DNA of 6,002 nt from an uncultured beta proteobacterium (GTDB lineage: Bacteria; Pseudomonadota; Gammaproteobacteria; Burkholderiales; Burkholderiaceae), in assembly GCA_903938955.1 (NCBI GenBank), contig CAJAFJ010000764.1, positions 1 to 6,002 of the forward strand, written 5' to 3'. A model generated the notes under the pieces. It was given only the letters and a program-made list of their open reading frames with translations. It had not been told where the DNA came from and ran no database searches. Position 1 is the first letter of the stretch, and every line of letters starts with the position of its first letter. Positions 1 through 6,002 of this stretch are shown here, piece by piece. Both the position numbers and the translations under genes were made by a program.

Positions 1-941
1 ACCGGGTGGTTGGCGCCATGGTGACCAAACTTCATTTTGAAGGTTTTAGCCCCACTGGCCAACGCCATGATCTGGTGACCCAGACAAATACCAAAGGTAG
101 GGATGCCGGTTTCAATCAACTCGGCGACAGCGGCAATGGCATAGTCGCACGGCTGGGGATCGCCCGGGCCGTTGCTCAAAAAGAGTCCATCAGGATTGAG
201 CTTGAGCACCTCGGCAGCAGGGGTCTGTGCAGGCACCACCGTAACGCGGCAACCGCGCTCAGCCAGCATGCGCAGGATGTTGAACTTGACACCAAAGTCA
301 TAGGCCACCACATGGAACTTGGGCGCCGTCTGCTCACCATAACCAGGCTTGCCACCCAGCTGAGGATGGGCCAATTGCCATTCCGTCTGCGTCCACTCGT
401 AAGCCGCCTTGGTCGACACGACTTTGGCCAAATCAGTCCCTGCCATGCTGGGCGCCGCTTGCGCCAGCGCCAGCGCCTTGTCGATAGCGGCTTGGGTGAT
501 GGATTCACCCGCAGCCAGCGCCAGAATACAACCGTTTTGCGCACCCTGGGTACGCAGGTGGCGGGTAAGTTGACGGGTATCAAGATTGGCAATGGCGACC
601 GTATGTTGTTGCACCAAATACTCGGGCAGCGTCATGTTGGCGCGGAAGTTGGACATCACCAGCGGCACGTCCTTGACGATCAGGCCGGCGGCGTGAACCT
701 TGGCAGCTTCGACATCCTGGGCGTTAACGCCATAGTTGCCAATGTGCGGGTAAGTGAGTGTGACGATTTGCTGGCAATAACTCGGGTCTGTGAGAATTTC
801 CTGGTAGCCGGTCATGGCGGTGTTGAACACCACCTCACCAACCGTGGAGCCTGGGGCTCCGATGGAATTTCCTACAAACACCGTGCCGTCTGCGAGCGCC
901 AGTATGGCGGGGGGGAATGATCCCTGTAAAGACAAAAGCAC
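1..941 (-). CDS. carA: Carbamoyl-phosphate synthetase small (glutaminase) subunit, 3' end cut by the window
   Basis: CarA hydrolyses glutamine and passes ammonia to CarB, which makes carbamoyl phosphate for arginine and pyrimidine synthesis in the cytoplasm. I translated 313 codons from a GTG at 941-939. The N-terminal small-subunit domain is clear (LALADGTVF near residue 14, [28 protein letters not shown]). The class I glutamine amidotransferase domain begins near residue 208 ([13 protein letters not shown]), followed by the oxyanion-strand motif LSNGPGDP (255-262) and the nucleophile Cys286 in GICLGHQ. The frame is still open at the left edge; compared with the 382-residue E. coli protein about 85 residues are missing, including the catalytic His and Glu. 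GTG is chosen because GGAG lies 6 nt upstream and the resulting start ([14 protein letters not shown]) looks like relatives recalled from memory. carB is expected further left but is not visible. It is separated by 156 nt from the methyltransferase gene and has its own putative promoter. Confidence 0.96.
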   Translation of the reverse strand, partial: MLLSLQGSFPPAILALADGTVFVGNSIGAPGSTVGEVVFNTAMTGYQEILTDPSYCQQIVTLTYPHIGNYGVNAQDVEAAKVHAAGLIVKDVPLVMSNFRANMTLPEYLVQQHTVAIANLDTRQLTRHLRTQGAQNGCILALAAGESITQAAIDKALALAQAAPSMAGTDLAKVVSTKAAYEWTQTEWQLAHPQLGGKPGYGEQTAPKFHVVAYDFGVKFNILRMLAERGCRVTVVPAQTPAAEVLKLNPDGLFLSNGPGDPQPCDYAIAAVAELIETGIPTFGICLGHQIMALASGAKTFKMKFGHHGANHP

Positions 942-947
942 TGGGTT

Positions 948-951
948 CTCC
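948..951 (-). promoter_or_regulatory. Ribosome binding site of carA
   Basis: On the minus strand GGAG (951-948) is followed by six bases and then GTG at 941-939. It supports this GTG rather than the in-frame TTG two codons later (935-933) as the start of carA. Confidence 0.7.
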
Positions 952-977
952 GGAAGGGTTTTCGGGTACGCCCAGTT

Positions 978-1034
978 GCGCTCAAGAGACCACTCTTGGC
1001 ATGCGACATGAAGGGGATTGGCTTGAGACAGCGC
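978..1034 (-). promoter_or_regulatory. Structured carA 5' leader with two alternative stems (candidate)
   Basis: In minus-strand RNA, 998-993 CAAGAG pairs perfectly with 988-983 CTCTTG around the loop TGGT. The stem is extended by GC/GC (1000-999 with 981-980) across one bulged base. The same CTTGAG (986-981) can instead pair with an upstream CTCAAG (1027-1022), with a further GCG/CGC match (1034-1032 with 980-978). The two pairings share bases and so exclude each other, a layout seen in attenuators and other leader switches. There is no U-run after either stem, so a classical intrinsic terminator is not evident. Regulation by pyrimidines or arginine would be plausible for carA but is inference only. 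Confidence 0.35.
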
Positions 1035-1064
1035 TAGGCGTACGGGGTGCCGATAAAGCCCCTG

Positions 1065-1093
1065 ATTATAGCCGAGGGCAAACCCTGAACGCG
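1065..1093 (-). promoter_or_regulatory. Putative sigma-70 promoter of carA
   Basis: A perfect TATAAT lies at 1070-1065 on the minus strand, in the gap after the methyltransferase stop. At 17-bp spacing the -35 region (1093-1088, CGCGTT) is a poor match, so the promoter may need an activator or be only moderate. Transcription would start near 1057-1060, giving a 5' leader of about 115 nt. A short inverted repeat AGGG-TTTG-CCCT (1086-1075) sits in the spacer and could be an operator, but it is short enough to be chance. Confidence 0.6.
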
Positions 1094-1097
1094 CGTG

Positions 1098-1886
1098 CTA
1101 CAACGCCGCCGAGGCACTGGCGTGCAGGCAAATAGCGGCAGCCACCGCCACATTCAACGATTCTTCCCCACCCGGCTGGGCAATGCGAACATGCAACTGG
1201 GCGAGGGCTTCAAGCTCGGCACAGACGCCCTGCCCTTCGTGCCCAAGCGCCCAGGCACAAGGCATGGGCAACTCTTTATTCTGTAACGCTTTGTGCAAAA
1301 ACGAACCCCGATGCGAGCTGGTGACCAAAATCGGCACCGCCAGTTGGGCCACATCCGCGAGTTCAGGCCCCTCGACCAGTTTCAAACCCCAATGCGCGCC
1401 CATGCCCGCACGCAGCACTTTGGGACTCCACAGCGCGGCCGTCCCCTTGAGGGCGATGATCTGTTTGAAACCAAAAGCCGACGCGCTGCGCAAAATGGAG
1501 CCGACGTTGCCAGCATCCTGCACCCGATCCAGAATGATGGAGGCCAAGTGCGGCTGTACTTCGGTCACGGTGGGCAAGTCGAACACAAAACCCATGCTGG
1601 CGGGCGACTCCAGGCCACTGATATCGTGAAACATGGCATCAGACATGACGATATTTTTAACCGCCGCCTGCACCCATTCCACAGGTGCTTTGGGCCAAAA
1701 TGACTCAGCATAGACACCGATAGCGGGTTTCACCCCTCGCACCAGGGCGGCACGGCACAGGTGGTCGCCTTCGGCCCAGAAACGGGCCTGCTTACGGTAA
1801 GCCGTGTTGTCTTGCGCCAGACGACGCAGGTCTTTTAAAAACGGGTTGTCACGCGAGGTGATATGTTGAACTTGCGGCATCGTCAT
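1098..1886 (-). CDS. SpoU/TrmH-family RNA 2'-O-ribose methyltransferase, RNA target unknown
   Basis: A 262-residue member of the SPOUT knotted-fold methyltransferases, which move a methyl group from S-adenosylmethionine to a ribose 2'-OH of rRNA or tRNA. Residues 1-100 resemble the substrate-binding part of this family (TSRDNPFLKDLRRL near 10, then FWAEGDHL). SpoU motif 1 is at 119-139 with DAGNVGSILRSASAFG; it holds the conserved Asn127 and Arg133 expected for catalysis. Motif 2 is near 156-168, and motif 3 is split between ALGHEGQGV (213-221) and PGGEESLNVAVAAA (to about 251), which builds the cofactor-binding knot. The reading frame is open back to 1934, but ATG 1886 is chosen: GGAGGT lies 6 nt upstream and its A is the last base of the rnhB TGA (TGATG), implying coupled translation. 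It takes the place dnaE has in E. coli. Which nucleotide it modifies (RlmB-like, TsnR-like or other) cannot be told from sequence alone. Confidence 0.9.
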   Translation of the reverse strand: MTMPQVQHITSRDNPFLKDLRRLAQDNTAYRKQARFWAEGDHLCRAALVRGVKPAIGVYAESFWPKAPVEWVQAAVKNIVMSDAMFHDISGLESPASMGFVFDLPTVTEVQPHLASIILDRVQDAGNVGSILRSASAFGFKQIIALKGTAALWSPKVLRAGMGAHWGLKLVEGPELADVAQLAVPILVTSSHRGSFLHKALQNKELPMPCAWALGHEGQGVCAELEALAQLHVRIAQPGGEESLNVAVAAAICLHASASAAL

Positions 1887-2530
1887 CACAGGACCTCCGT
1901 AACCGGACGGAAGGTTTTGCGATGCTGCGGGCATGCGCCATGTTCACGCAAAGCCGCCAGATGCTGCGCCGTGCCATAACCTTTGTGTTGGGCAAAGCCG
2001 TATTGCGGAAACTGCTGGTCATACTCGGCACACCAGCGATCACGGTGCACCTTGGCCAGAATGCTGGCCGCTGAAATCGCGGGCACCAGTGCATCGCCTT
2101 TGACAATCGCCTCGGCCCGGATCGTCAGCACGGGCAATCGATTGCCATCGACCAACACCAGCTTGGGCTGAAGACGCAGCCCCTCCACCGCGCGCCGCAT
2201 GGCCAGCATTGTGGCTTGCAGGATGTTCAACTGCTCAATTTCTTCCACACTGGCCTCGGCAATGGAACAGCACAGGGCTTTGGCGCGGATTTCATCAAAC
2301 AATTTTTCACGGCGCAGGGCGGCAAGTACCTTTGAGTCAGCCAGGCCCTTGATTGGATTCAAGTCATCCAGAATTACGGCGGCGGCAATCACCGGCCCGG
2401 CCAAGGGGCCGCGGCCAGCCTCATCCACGCCGGCCGTCAGGCCGGAAATATCCCAGTTGAGGACGGCTTGCTTTGTGGCGGCGTGCCGCAGGGCGGCTTG
2501 TTCAGCCTTGGAGTACTTGCTGGATGGCAT
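1886..2530 (-). CDS. rnhB: Ribonuclease HII
   Basis: RNase HII cuts the RNA strand of RNA-DNA hybrids and nicks at single ribonucleotides misincorporated in DNA, starting ribonucleotide excision repair. The 214-residue product has the full active site: Asp36 and Glu37 in [13 protein letters not shown], Asp128 in LVDGN and Asp146 in [10 protein letters not shown]. All sit exactly 20 residues after E. coli D16, E17, D108 and D126 (E. coli numbering from memory). The [12 protein letters not shown] stretch (153-164) and HKGYGT near 182 are also typical. The extra length over E. coli (198) is a roughly 20-residue N-terminal extension rich in Lys/Ala. ATG 2530 is the only ATG before the active site, and it lies 29 nt inside lpxB with no clear Shine-Dalgarno sequence, so translation probably depends on ribosomes finishing lpxB. 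Its TGA overlaps the next gene's ATG by one base. Confidence 0.96.
   Translation of the reverse strand: MPSSKYSKAEQAALRHAATKQAVLNWDISGLTAGVDEAGRGPLAGPVIAAAVILDDLNPIKGLADSKVLAALRREKLFDEIRAKALCCSIAEASVEEIEQLNILQATMLAMRRAVEGLRLQPKLVLVDGNRLPVLTIRAEAIVKGDALVPAISAASILAKVHRDRWCAEYDQQFPQYGFAQHKGYGTAQHLAALREHGACPQHRKTFRPVTEVL
1893..1898 (-). promoter_or_regulatory. Strong ribosome binding site of the RNA methyltransferase gene
   Basis: GGAGGT at 1898-1893 on the minus strand lies inside the last codons of rnhB, six bases before ATG 1886-1884. It decides the start: the longer frame from 1934 would put this site inside the coding region, and the GTG at 1889 would be only 3 nt from it. Confidence 0.8.
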
Positions 2531-3647
2531 GGGCGGCTAATTGAGGGGTGTCGCGCTGCAACTCAGCGTGCAAGGCGGTAAATGTTTGTTCGAGGGCCGC
2601 TATTTTCTCAGGTGCAATCGCTTTGGCATCCAGCCAACTCAAGACCGCATCGGCCAAGGCTTTCGCGCTCGCCGCGTCCTGCAGCAACTCGGGCACCACA
2701 AAATCACGGCAAAGGATATTGGGCAATCCCACCCAGGGCTGCAGTTTTTTTCGCCGCATGATCTGCCATGACAGCCAACCCATGCGGTAAGCAATCACCA
2801 TCGGGCGCTTGAACAAGGCCGCCTCCAGCGTGGCGGTGCCGCTGGCAATCAGCGTCACATCGCAGGCGGCCAACACCGTGTGGGACTGGCCCTCAATGAT
2901 CTGAAAATTATTTGACAGTCCACTGGCACGGGCGGCCTTTTCGATCTCGGCCTTCAGGCTGGGGATGGCGGGCACGACGAACTTGACAGCGGGCCGCGAT
3001 GTCTGCACCCGCACAGCCGCCTCAAAGAACCTTAAAGCCAAATGTCGAATTTCAGATTTCCGGCTACCCGGCAGGATGGCGACGACCAGGTCTTCTGGTT
3101 CGAGCCCCAGCTTTGCTCGTGCTTGCGCCCGGTCAGGCACCATGGGAATGACGTTGGCCAGCGGGTGGCCCACATAGGTGGCCTGAATACCGTGCTGCGC
3201 CAGCAAGGCCGGCTCAAACGGAAAAATGCACAGCACATGGTCCACGCTGCGACGGATTTTTTCAACCCGTTCAGGGCGCCAGGCCCACACCGAGGGTGAA
3301 ACGAAATGAACCGTCTTGATGCCTTGCGCTTTGAGGGCGGCCTCTAGGTCCAGGTTGAAATCAGGCGCATCCACACCGATAAAAACATCGGGACGTTGCT
3401 GCAGCAAGCGGGTTTTGAGTTGCTCGCGAATGCCGACGATTTCGCGGTAGCGTCGCAGCACCTCCCAACCGTAGCCGTGGACTGACAATTTATCGTGCGG
3501 CCACCAAGCCTCAAAGCCGCGCCGGGCCATCTGCGGCCCGCCGATACCGGCAGCGCTCATGTCCGTCCAACGCCCGTGCAGACCGTCCAGCAGCAAACCC
3601 GCGAGCAAGTCGCCCGAGGCTTCGCCCGCCACCATGCCGACTTTCAT
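2502..3647 (-). CDS. lpxB: Lipid-A-disaccharide synthase
   Basis: LpxB is a peripheral inner-membrane glycosyltransferase (GT19) that joins UDP-2,3-diacylglucosamine to 2,3-diacylglucosamine-1-phosphate (lipid X), making the beta-1',6 disaccharide of lipid A. The 381-residue product matches the usual length (E. coli 382). Visible family motifs are VAGEASGD (6-13), AAGIGGPQM (32-40), [10 protein letters not shown] (89-98), [13 protein letters not shown] (116-128), YVGHPL (158-163), [10 protein letters not shown] (191-200), [12 protein letters not shown] (267-278) and the C-terminal GLPNIL (307-312). Both Rossmann-like halves are complete and undisturbed. ATG 3647 starts one base after the lpxA TGA (TGAGATG) with no obvious Shine-Dalgarno sequence, implying coupling to lpxA. 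The 3' end overlaps rnhB by 29 nt. Confidence 0.97.
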   Translation of the reverse strand: MKVGMVAGEASGDLLAGLLLDGLHGRWTDMSAAGIGGPQMARRGFEAWWPHDKLSVHGYGWEVLRRYREIVGIREQLKTRLLQQRPDVFIGVDAPDFNLDLEAALKAQGIKTVHFVSPSVWAWRPERVEKIRRSVDHVLCIFPFEPALLAQHGIQATYVGHPLANVIPMVPDRAQARAKLGLEPEDLVVAILPGSRKSEIRHLALRFFEAAVRVQTSRPAVKFVVPAIPSLKAEIEKAARASGLSNNFQIIEGQSHTVLAACDVTLIASGTATLEAALFKRPMVIAYRMGWLSWQIMRRKKLQPWVGLPNILCRDFVVPELLQDAASAKALADAVLSWLDAKAIAPEKIAALEQTFTALHAELQRDTPQLAAHAIQQVLQG

Positions 3648-3648
3648 C

Positions 3649-4443
3649 TCAGCGAACGATGCCGCGTTGGGGCGATGACTGCTCTAAAAATGAGAGCATC
3701 ATTTCAACATCAGGTGCAGATTCAGGCGTTTTATCAACCAGCTCAGCAATGCGTTCCCGGGCTACCTGAAGTGTCAGATCATCCCGGTACAGTGCCTTGT
3801 GCATGGCTTTGACAGCAGACACCCGTTCAGGCGAAAAACCACGGCGGCGCAGGCCTTCGAAGTTCATGGAACGCGCCTGCGCCGGCTGGCCCTGGCACAT
3901 GACAAACGGCGGCAGATCGGCAAACAGCAGCGTACACATCGCGGTCATGCTGTGGGCACCAATTTTCACAAACTGATGGACCACCGTGAAACCGCCCAAA
4001 ATCGCCCAGTCGCCGACATGCACATGCCCCGCCAATTGGGAATTATTGGCAAAAATGGTGTTGTTACCCACCACGCAATCATGCGCAAGATGCACATAGG
4101 CCATCAGCCAGTTGTCATCCCCCACCTGGGTTACGCCGGTATCCCCAGGCGAGCCAATGTTGAAAGTGCAAAACTCACGGATGACATTGCGGTCACCGAT
4201 GATCAGTTCGCACGGTTCACCGGCATATTTCTTGTCTTGCGGAATAGCGCCCAGCGAGTTGAACTGGAAAATACGGTTGTCACGCCCGATGGTAGTGTGA
4301 CCTTCGATCACGCAATGCGGGCCGATGGTGGTGCCTGCGCCCACTTTGACATGGGGACCGATCAGGGTGTACGGGCCGACCGTGACCGAACTGTCGAGTT
4401 GGGCGGCGGGATCAACAATGGCGGTGGGGTGAATCGCGCTCAC
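3649..4443 (-). CDS. lpxA: UDP-N-acetylglucosamine 3-O-acyltransferase
   Basis: LpxA transfers a 3-hydroxyacyl chain from acyl carrier protein to the 3-OH of UDP-GlcNAc, the first step of lipid A synthesis, as a cytoplasmic homotrimer. The 264-residue product begins with left-handed beta-helix hexapeptide repeats (about 1-185, e.g. [27 protein letters not shown]) and ends in an alpha-helical domain (about 196-255, starting [10 protein letters not shown]). The catalytic histidine is His121 in [10 protein letters not shown]; His118, His140 and His156 correspond to E. coli H122, H144 and H160 with a constant offset of four. At the acyl-chain ruler position (E. coli Gly173) it has Met169, as in P. 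aeruginosa, predicting preference for C10 over C14. The GTG start at 4443 is supported by GAGGTGG just upstream and lies 10 nt after fabZ. lpxB follows one base after its stop. Confidence 0.97.
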   Translation of the reverse strand: MSAIHPTAIVDPAAQLDSSVTVGPYTLIGPHVKVGAGTTIGPHCVIEGHTTIGRDNRIFQFNSLGAIPQDKKYAGEPCELIIGDRNVIREFCTFNIGSPGDTGVTQVGDDNWLMAYVHLAHDCVVGNNTIFANNSQLAGHVHVGDWAILGGFTVVHQFVKIGAHSMTAMCTLLFADLPPFVMCQGQPAQARSMNFEGLRRRGFSPERVSAVKAMHKALYRDDLTLQVARERIAELVDKTPESAPDVEMMLSFLEQSSPQRGIVR

Positions 4444-4446
4444 ACG

Positions 4447-4453
4447 CCACCTC
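4447..4453 (-). promoter_or_regulatory. Ribosome binding site of lpxA
   Basis: GAGGTGG (4453-4447 on the minus strand) follows directly after the fabZ TAA and precedes GTG 4443 by three bases, or by five if counted from GAGGT. It supports the GTG start of lpxA. Confidence 0.65.
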
Positions 4454-4894
4454 TTACTTGATGGCGCGCATGGCGCAAGTCAACTCGGCTTCGACCGCGA
4501 GTTCTTCACCCACCAGCGCACGACCCTTGAACTTGAAAATACCGGCTTTATTGCGCAACAATTCAACCTCAAGAATCAGCTGATCGCCTGGCTCCACCGG
4601 ACGTTTGAAACGAGCGCCATCAATACCGGCAAAGTAATAAACCATTTCGTCACTGGGCGAGGTGCCTAATGCGTCAAACGCCAGCAAGGCAGCGGCTTGC
4701 GCCAGGGCTTCGAGCATCAGCACGCCCGGCATCACGGGACGGTGCGGAAAGTGGCCAACGAAAAACGGCTCATTGATGGTGACGTTTTTCAAGGCCTTGA
4801 TCGTTTTTCCCTTGTCAATTTCCAGCACGCGGTCGACCAGCAGAAACGGGTAACGGTGAGGCAGTTGCTTGAGAATTTGGTGAATGTCCATCAT
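4454..4894 (-). CDS. fabZ: 3-hydroxyacyl-[acyl-carrier-protein] dehydratase
   Basis: FabZ removes water from (3R)-hydroxyacyl-ACP in the elongation cycle of type II fatty acid synthesis, and so competes with LpxA and LpxD for the same acyl-ACP. It is a hotdog-fold enzyme. From ATG 4894 it has 146 residues, the usual family length. It opens with [23 protein letters not shown] (residues 1-22 or so), and holds the catalytic His48 in [11 protein letters not shown] and Glu62 in LEALAQAA. The frame is open to a GTG at 4966, which would add 24 residues, but that extension is encoded by a hairpin-forming intergenic region and does not look like FabZ, so it is rejected. ATG 4891 is an equally possible start. 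No Shine-Dalgarno sequence precedes either ATG; the stretch before is A/T-rich (AATAAAAATC), so initiation may rely on an unstructured leader. Confidence 0.96.
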   Translation of the reverse strand: MMDIHQILKQLPHRYPFLLVDRVLEIDKGKTIKALKNVTINEPFFVGHFPHRPVMPGVLMLEALAQAAALLAFDALGTSPSDEMVYYFAGIDGARFKRPVEPGDQLILEVELLRNKAGIFKFKGRALVGEELAVEAELTCAMRAIK

Positions 4895-4929
4895 GATTTT
4901 TATTGTCAACGTATTAATGATTGGGGAAT

Positions 4930-4981
4930 AAAACTTGCCGCATCGTGACGCAGGAAACTGCGCCACGCGGGTTCAAGTTTT
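4930..4981 (-). repeat. Nested inverted repeat across the lpxD stop codon and lpxD-fabZ gap (candidate attenuator or mRNA processing site)
   Basis: Read as minus-strand RNA, three stems nest inside one another. The outer is AAAACTTG (4981-4974) with CAAGTTTT (4937-4930), 8 bp. The middle is CCGC (4970-4967) with GCGG (4941-4938), 4 bp. The inner is TGGCGCAG (4965-4958) with CTGCGTCA (4953-4946), 8 bp including one G-U, loop TTTC. On the plus strand the G-U becomes an A-C mismatch, so the fold suits the operon transcript better. It spans the last two sense codons and the stop of lpxD. The 3' arm ends in TTTTATT, partly terminator-like, but those bases are paired and there is no long U-run, so complete termination is unlikely. 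Confidence 0.55.
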
Positions 4982-5947
4982 GAGTTTAGCTTCCAGCGCC
5001 CGAATTCGGTCGCGCAAACTGTGAAGCTGCTTTAATGAGGCTGCGTTTTTTTCCCAGGCGGCATTCTCGTCGATCGGAAACATGCCGGTGTAATGCCCAG
5101 GCTTGGCAATGGAGCGTGTCACCACCGTGGCGGCCGAAATGTTCACACCCTCCGCCAGCGAAAGATGGCCCAGCACCACCGCGCCGCCGCCAATCGTGCA
5201 GTGGGCACCGATGGTTGCGCTGCCCGCCACACCAACACAACCCGCCATCGCCGTGTGCTGGCCGACCTGCACGTTATGACCAATCTGAATCAGGTTGTCG
5301 AGCTTCACGCCGTCTTCAATCACCGTGTCTTGCAAAGCACCGCGATCAATACAGGTATTGGCCCCGATTTCAACATCGTTGCCAATGCGAACCGCCCCCA
5401 GTTGCTCGATCTTTTCCCATGCACCGGCATTCGGTGCAAAACCAAAGCCATCAGCCCCGATGACAACACCGGAATGCAGTAGACAGCGCTCGCCCACCAC
5501 ACAATGCTCACCGACCGTGACTCTCGATTTCAGTTCTGTATCCGCGCCAATATGGGCACCCTGCTCAACCACACACAAGGCGCCGATGCGGGCCAGCGGA
5601 TGAATAAAAGCAGTGGGATCAATCACGGCACTGGGATGAATCCGGGGCTGCGTGGCCCGCGGAAGGTTCTTTTTCCAGAGTTGCGTGACCCGGGCGAAAT
5701 ACAGATATGGCTGATCAGACACGATGCAGGCACCACGCAGCCTGGCGGCAGCTTCCATCTGCGGGCTCACGATGACGCAAGCCGCAGAGGACGACGCCAG
5801 CTGACTCTGGTACTTGGGGTGACTGAGAAAACTTAAATGCTGAGGGCTTGCCGTTTCAAGCGGCGCCAGCCCCTCAATTGCGCAGGCAGCATCGCCATGC
5901 AATACCCCGCCGAGGCGCTCAACAATAAAACCGAGACTTAAGCTCAC
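4973..5947 (-). CDS. lpxD: UDP-3-O-(3-hydroxyacyl)glucosamine N-acyltransferase
   Basis: LpxD adds the second 3-hydroxyacyl chain, from ACP to the 2-amino group of UDP-3-O-acylglucosamine, the third step of lipid A synthesis (after LpxA and LpxC). The 324-residue product (E. coli 341) has the N-terminal nucleotide-binding domain (about 1-100, with LSFLSHPKY at 38-46). Hexapeptide repeats of a left-handed beta-helix run from IHPSAVIDP (103) to about 285, and a charged C-terminal helix ([16 protein letters not shown], 308-323) closes it. The catalytic His224 lies in [10 protein letters not shown] and His261 in LGHLSLAEG, matching E. coli H239 and H276 with a constant offset of 15. The GTG start at 5947 is the first possible start after an in-frame TGA at 5992-5990; only a weak AGGTTGG lies upstream. 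It follows the presumed skp stop by 22 nt; its own stop lies inside the hairpin before fabZ. Confidence 0.96.
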   Translation of the reverse strand: MSLSLGFIVERLGGVLHGDAACAIEGLAPLETASPQHLSFLSHPKYQSQLASSSAACVIVSPQMEAAARLRGACIVSDQPYLYFARVTQLWKKNLPRATQPRIHPSAVIDPTAFIHPLARIGALCVVEQGAHIGADTELKSRVTVGEHCVVGERCLLHSGVVIGADGFGFAPNAGAWEKIEQLGAVRIGNDVEIGANTCIDRGALQDTVIEDGVKLDNLIQIGHNVQVGQHTAMAGCVGVAGSATIGAHCTIGGGAVVLGHLSLAEGVNISAATVVTRSIAKPGHYTGMFPIDENAAWEKNAASLKQLHSLRDRIRALEAKLKT

Positions 5948-5969
5948 ACGTTGCCAACCTGAAGGGTAT

Positions 5970-6002
5970 TTATTTAACGCTGCCGGAATTCAAAACCTTG
6001 AT
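5970..6002 (-). CDS. skp: C-terminal end of a gene, probably periplasmic chaperone Skp/OmpH
   Basis: Ten codons ([10 protein letters not shown]) and a TAA at 5972-5970 run in from the right edge. The fragment is too short for a family call on its own. The name rests on position, since skp/ompH lies directly before lpxD in this cluster across proteobacteria, and on likeness to the short Lys/Ser/Gly tail following the last helix of such proteins. Skp would bind unfolded outer-membrane proteins in the periplasm. The spacing to lpxD (22 nt) fits an operon. Confidence 0.5.
   Translation of the reverse strand: MKVLNSGSVK

Noticed and set aside
6..920. A 304-codon open frame on the plus strand
   Set aside because: It is the antisense shadow of carA, whose minus-strand translation has all expected CarA motifs; the plus-strand product resembles no family I recognise.
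982..1002. A tiny leader ORF (MPRVVS, minus strand) that coincides with the carA leader hairpin
   Set aside because: It has no ribosome site and only one Arg codon; an ORF this short is expected by chance. It would merit another look only if conserved in relatives.
1075..1086. AGGG-TTTG-CCCT inverted repeat as a terminator of the lpx operon
   Set aside because: The stem is only 4 bp with no U-run after it, and it lies within the carA promoter spacer.
1887..1934. A 16-residue N-terminal extension of the RNA methyltransferase from 1934
   Set aside because: The strong GGAGGT site at 1898-1893 points to ATG 1886, and the extension would lie entirely within rnhB.
3799..4461. A 220-codon open frame on the plus strand opposite lpxA
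   Set aside because: A codon-bias shadow of lpxA, with His/Arg-rich composition and no recognisable domain.
4904..4909. TTGACA on the minus strand just before fabZ, a perfect -35 hexamer
   Set aside because: The matching -10 position (CATTCA) would fall inside fabZ and is a poor match, so a fabZ promoter here is unlikely.
4895..4966. A 24-residue N-terminal extension of fabZ from GTG 4966
   Set aside because: The family starts at the MMDIHQ segment, and the extension is encoded by the hairpin and an A/T-rich leader, with no ribosome site before GTG 4966.
3649..5947. Hexapeptide repeat periodicity in lpxA and lpxD as a DNA repeat array
   Set aside because: The periodicity is in the protein (left-handed beta-helix); the DNA copies are too diverged to be a nucleotide repeat.

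Overview
The window comes from a beta-proteobacterium, most likely Comamonadaceae (Rhodoferax/Polaromonas/Acidovorax-like). This is inferred from protein style, the fairly GC-rich sequence and the gene order; no database was searched. Every gene I can support is on the minus strand, so the biology reads from high to low coordinates. Coding is dense, with no gene-free stretch over 300 bases. I see no mobile element, tRNA, rRNA or CRISPR array.

Transcription enters at the right edge with the last ten codons of what is probably skp/ompH (6002-5970). It continues through lpxD (5947-4973), fabZ (4894-4454), lpxA (4443-3649), lpxB (3647-2502), rnhB (2530-1886) and a SpoU/TrmH-family RNA 2'-O-methyltransferase (1886-1098). 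The first six have the same order as the E. coli cluster skp-lpxD-fabZ-lpxA-lpxB-rnhB; in E. coli dnaE follows, here the RNA methyltransferase does. Junctions are tight: lpxA/lpxB are 1 nt apart, lpxB/rnhB overlap by 29 nt, and rnhB and the methyltransferase share one base in a TGATG. This suggests one operon with translational coupling. The only wide internal gap, lpxD-fabZ (78 nt), holds a nested inverted repeat that would fold in the mRNA.

LpxA, LpxD and LpxB supply early lipid A steps: O-acylation of UDP-GlcNAc, later N-acylation, then disaccharide formation. FabZ draws on the same 3-hydroxyacyl-ACP pool for fatty acid elongation. RnhB and the methyltransferase are nucleic-acid housekeeping genes carried along. 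LpxA has Met at position 169, the residue that makes Pseudomonas aeruginosa LpxA choose a C10 chain, so a 3-OH-C10-type lipid A is predicted.

After a 156-nt gap comes carA (941 to beyond the left edge), the small subunit of carbamoyl-phosphate synthetase. It appears to have its own promoter (perfect TATAAT at 1070-1065) and a leader of roughly 115 nt with two mutually exclusive stem pairings, a possible regulatory leader. carA, lpxA and lpxD all appear to start with GTG. This is mainly conserved housekeeping DNA and I found no convincing new multi-gene system; the points most worth checking are the two RNA-structure candidates and the LpxA acyl-chain residue.
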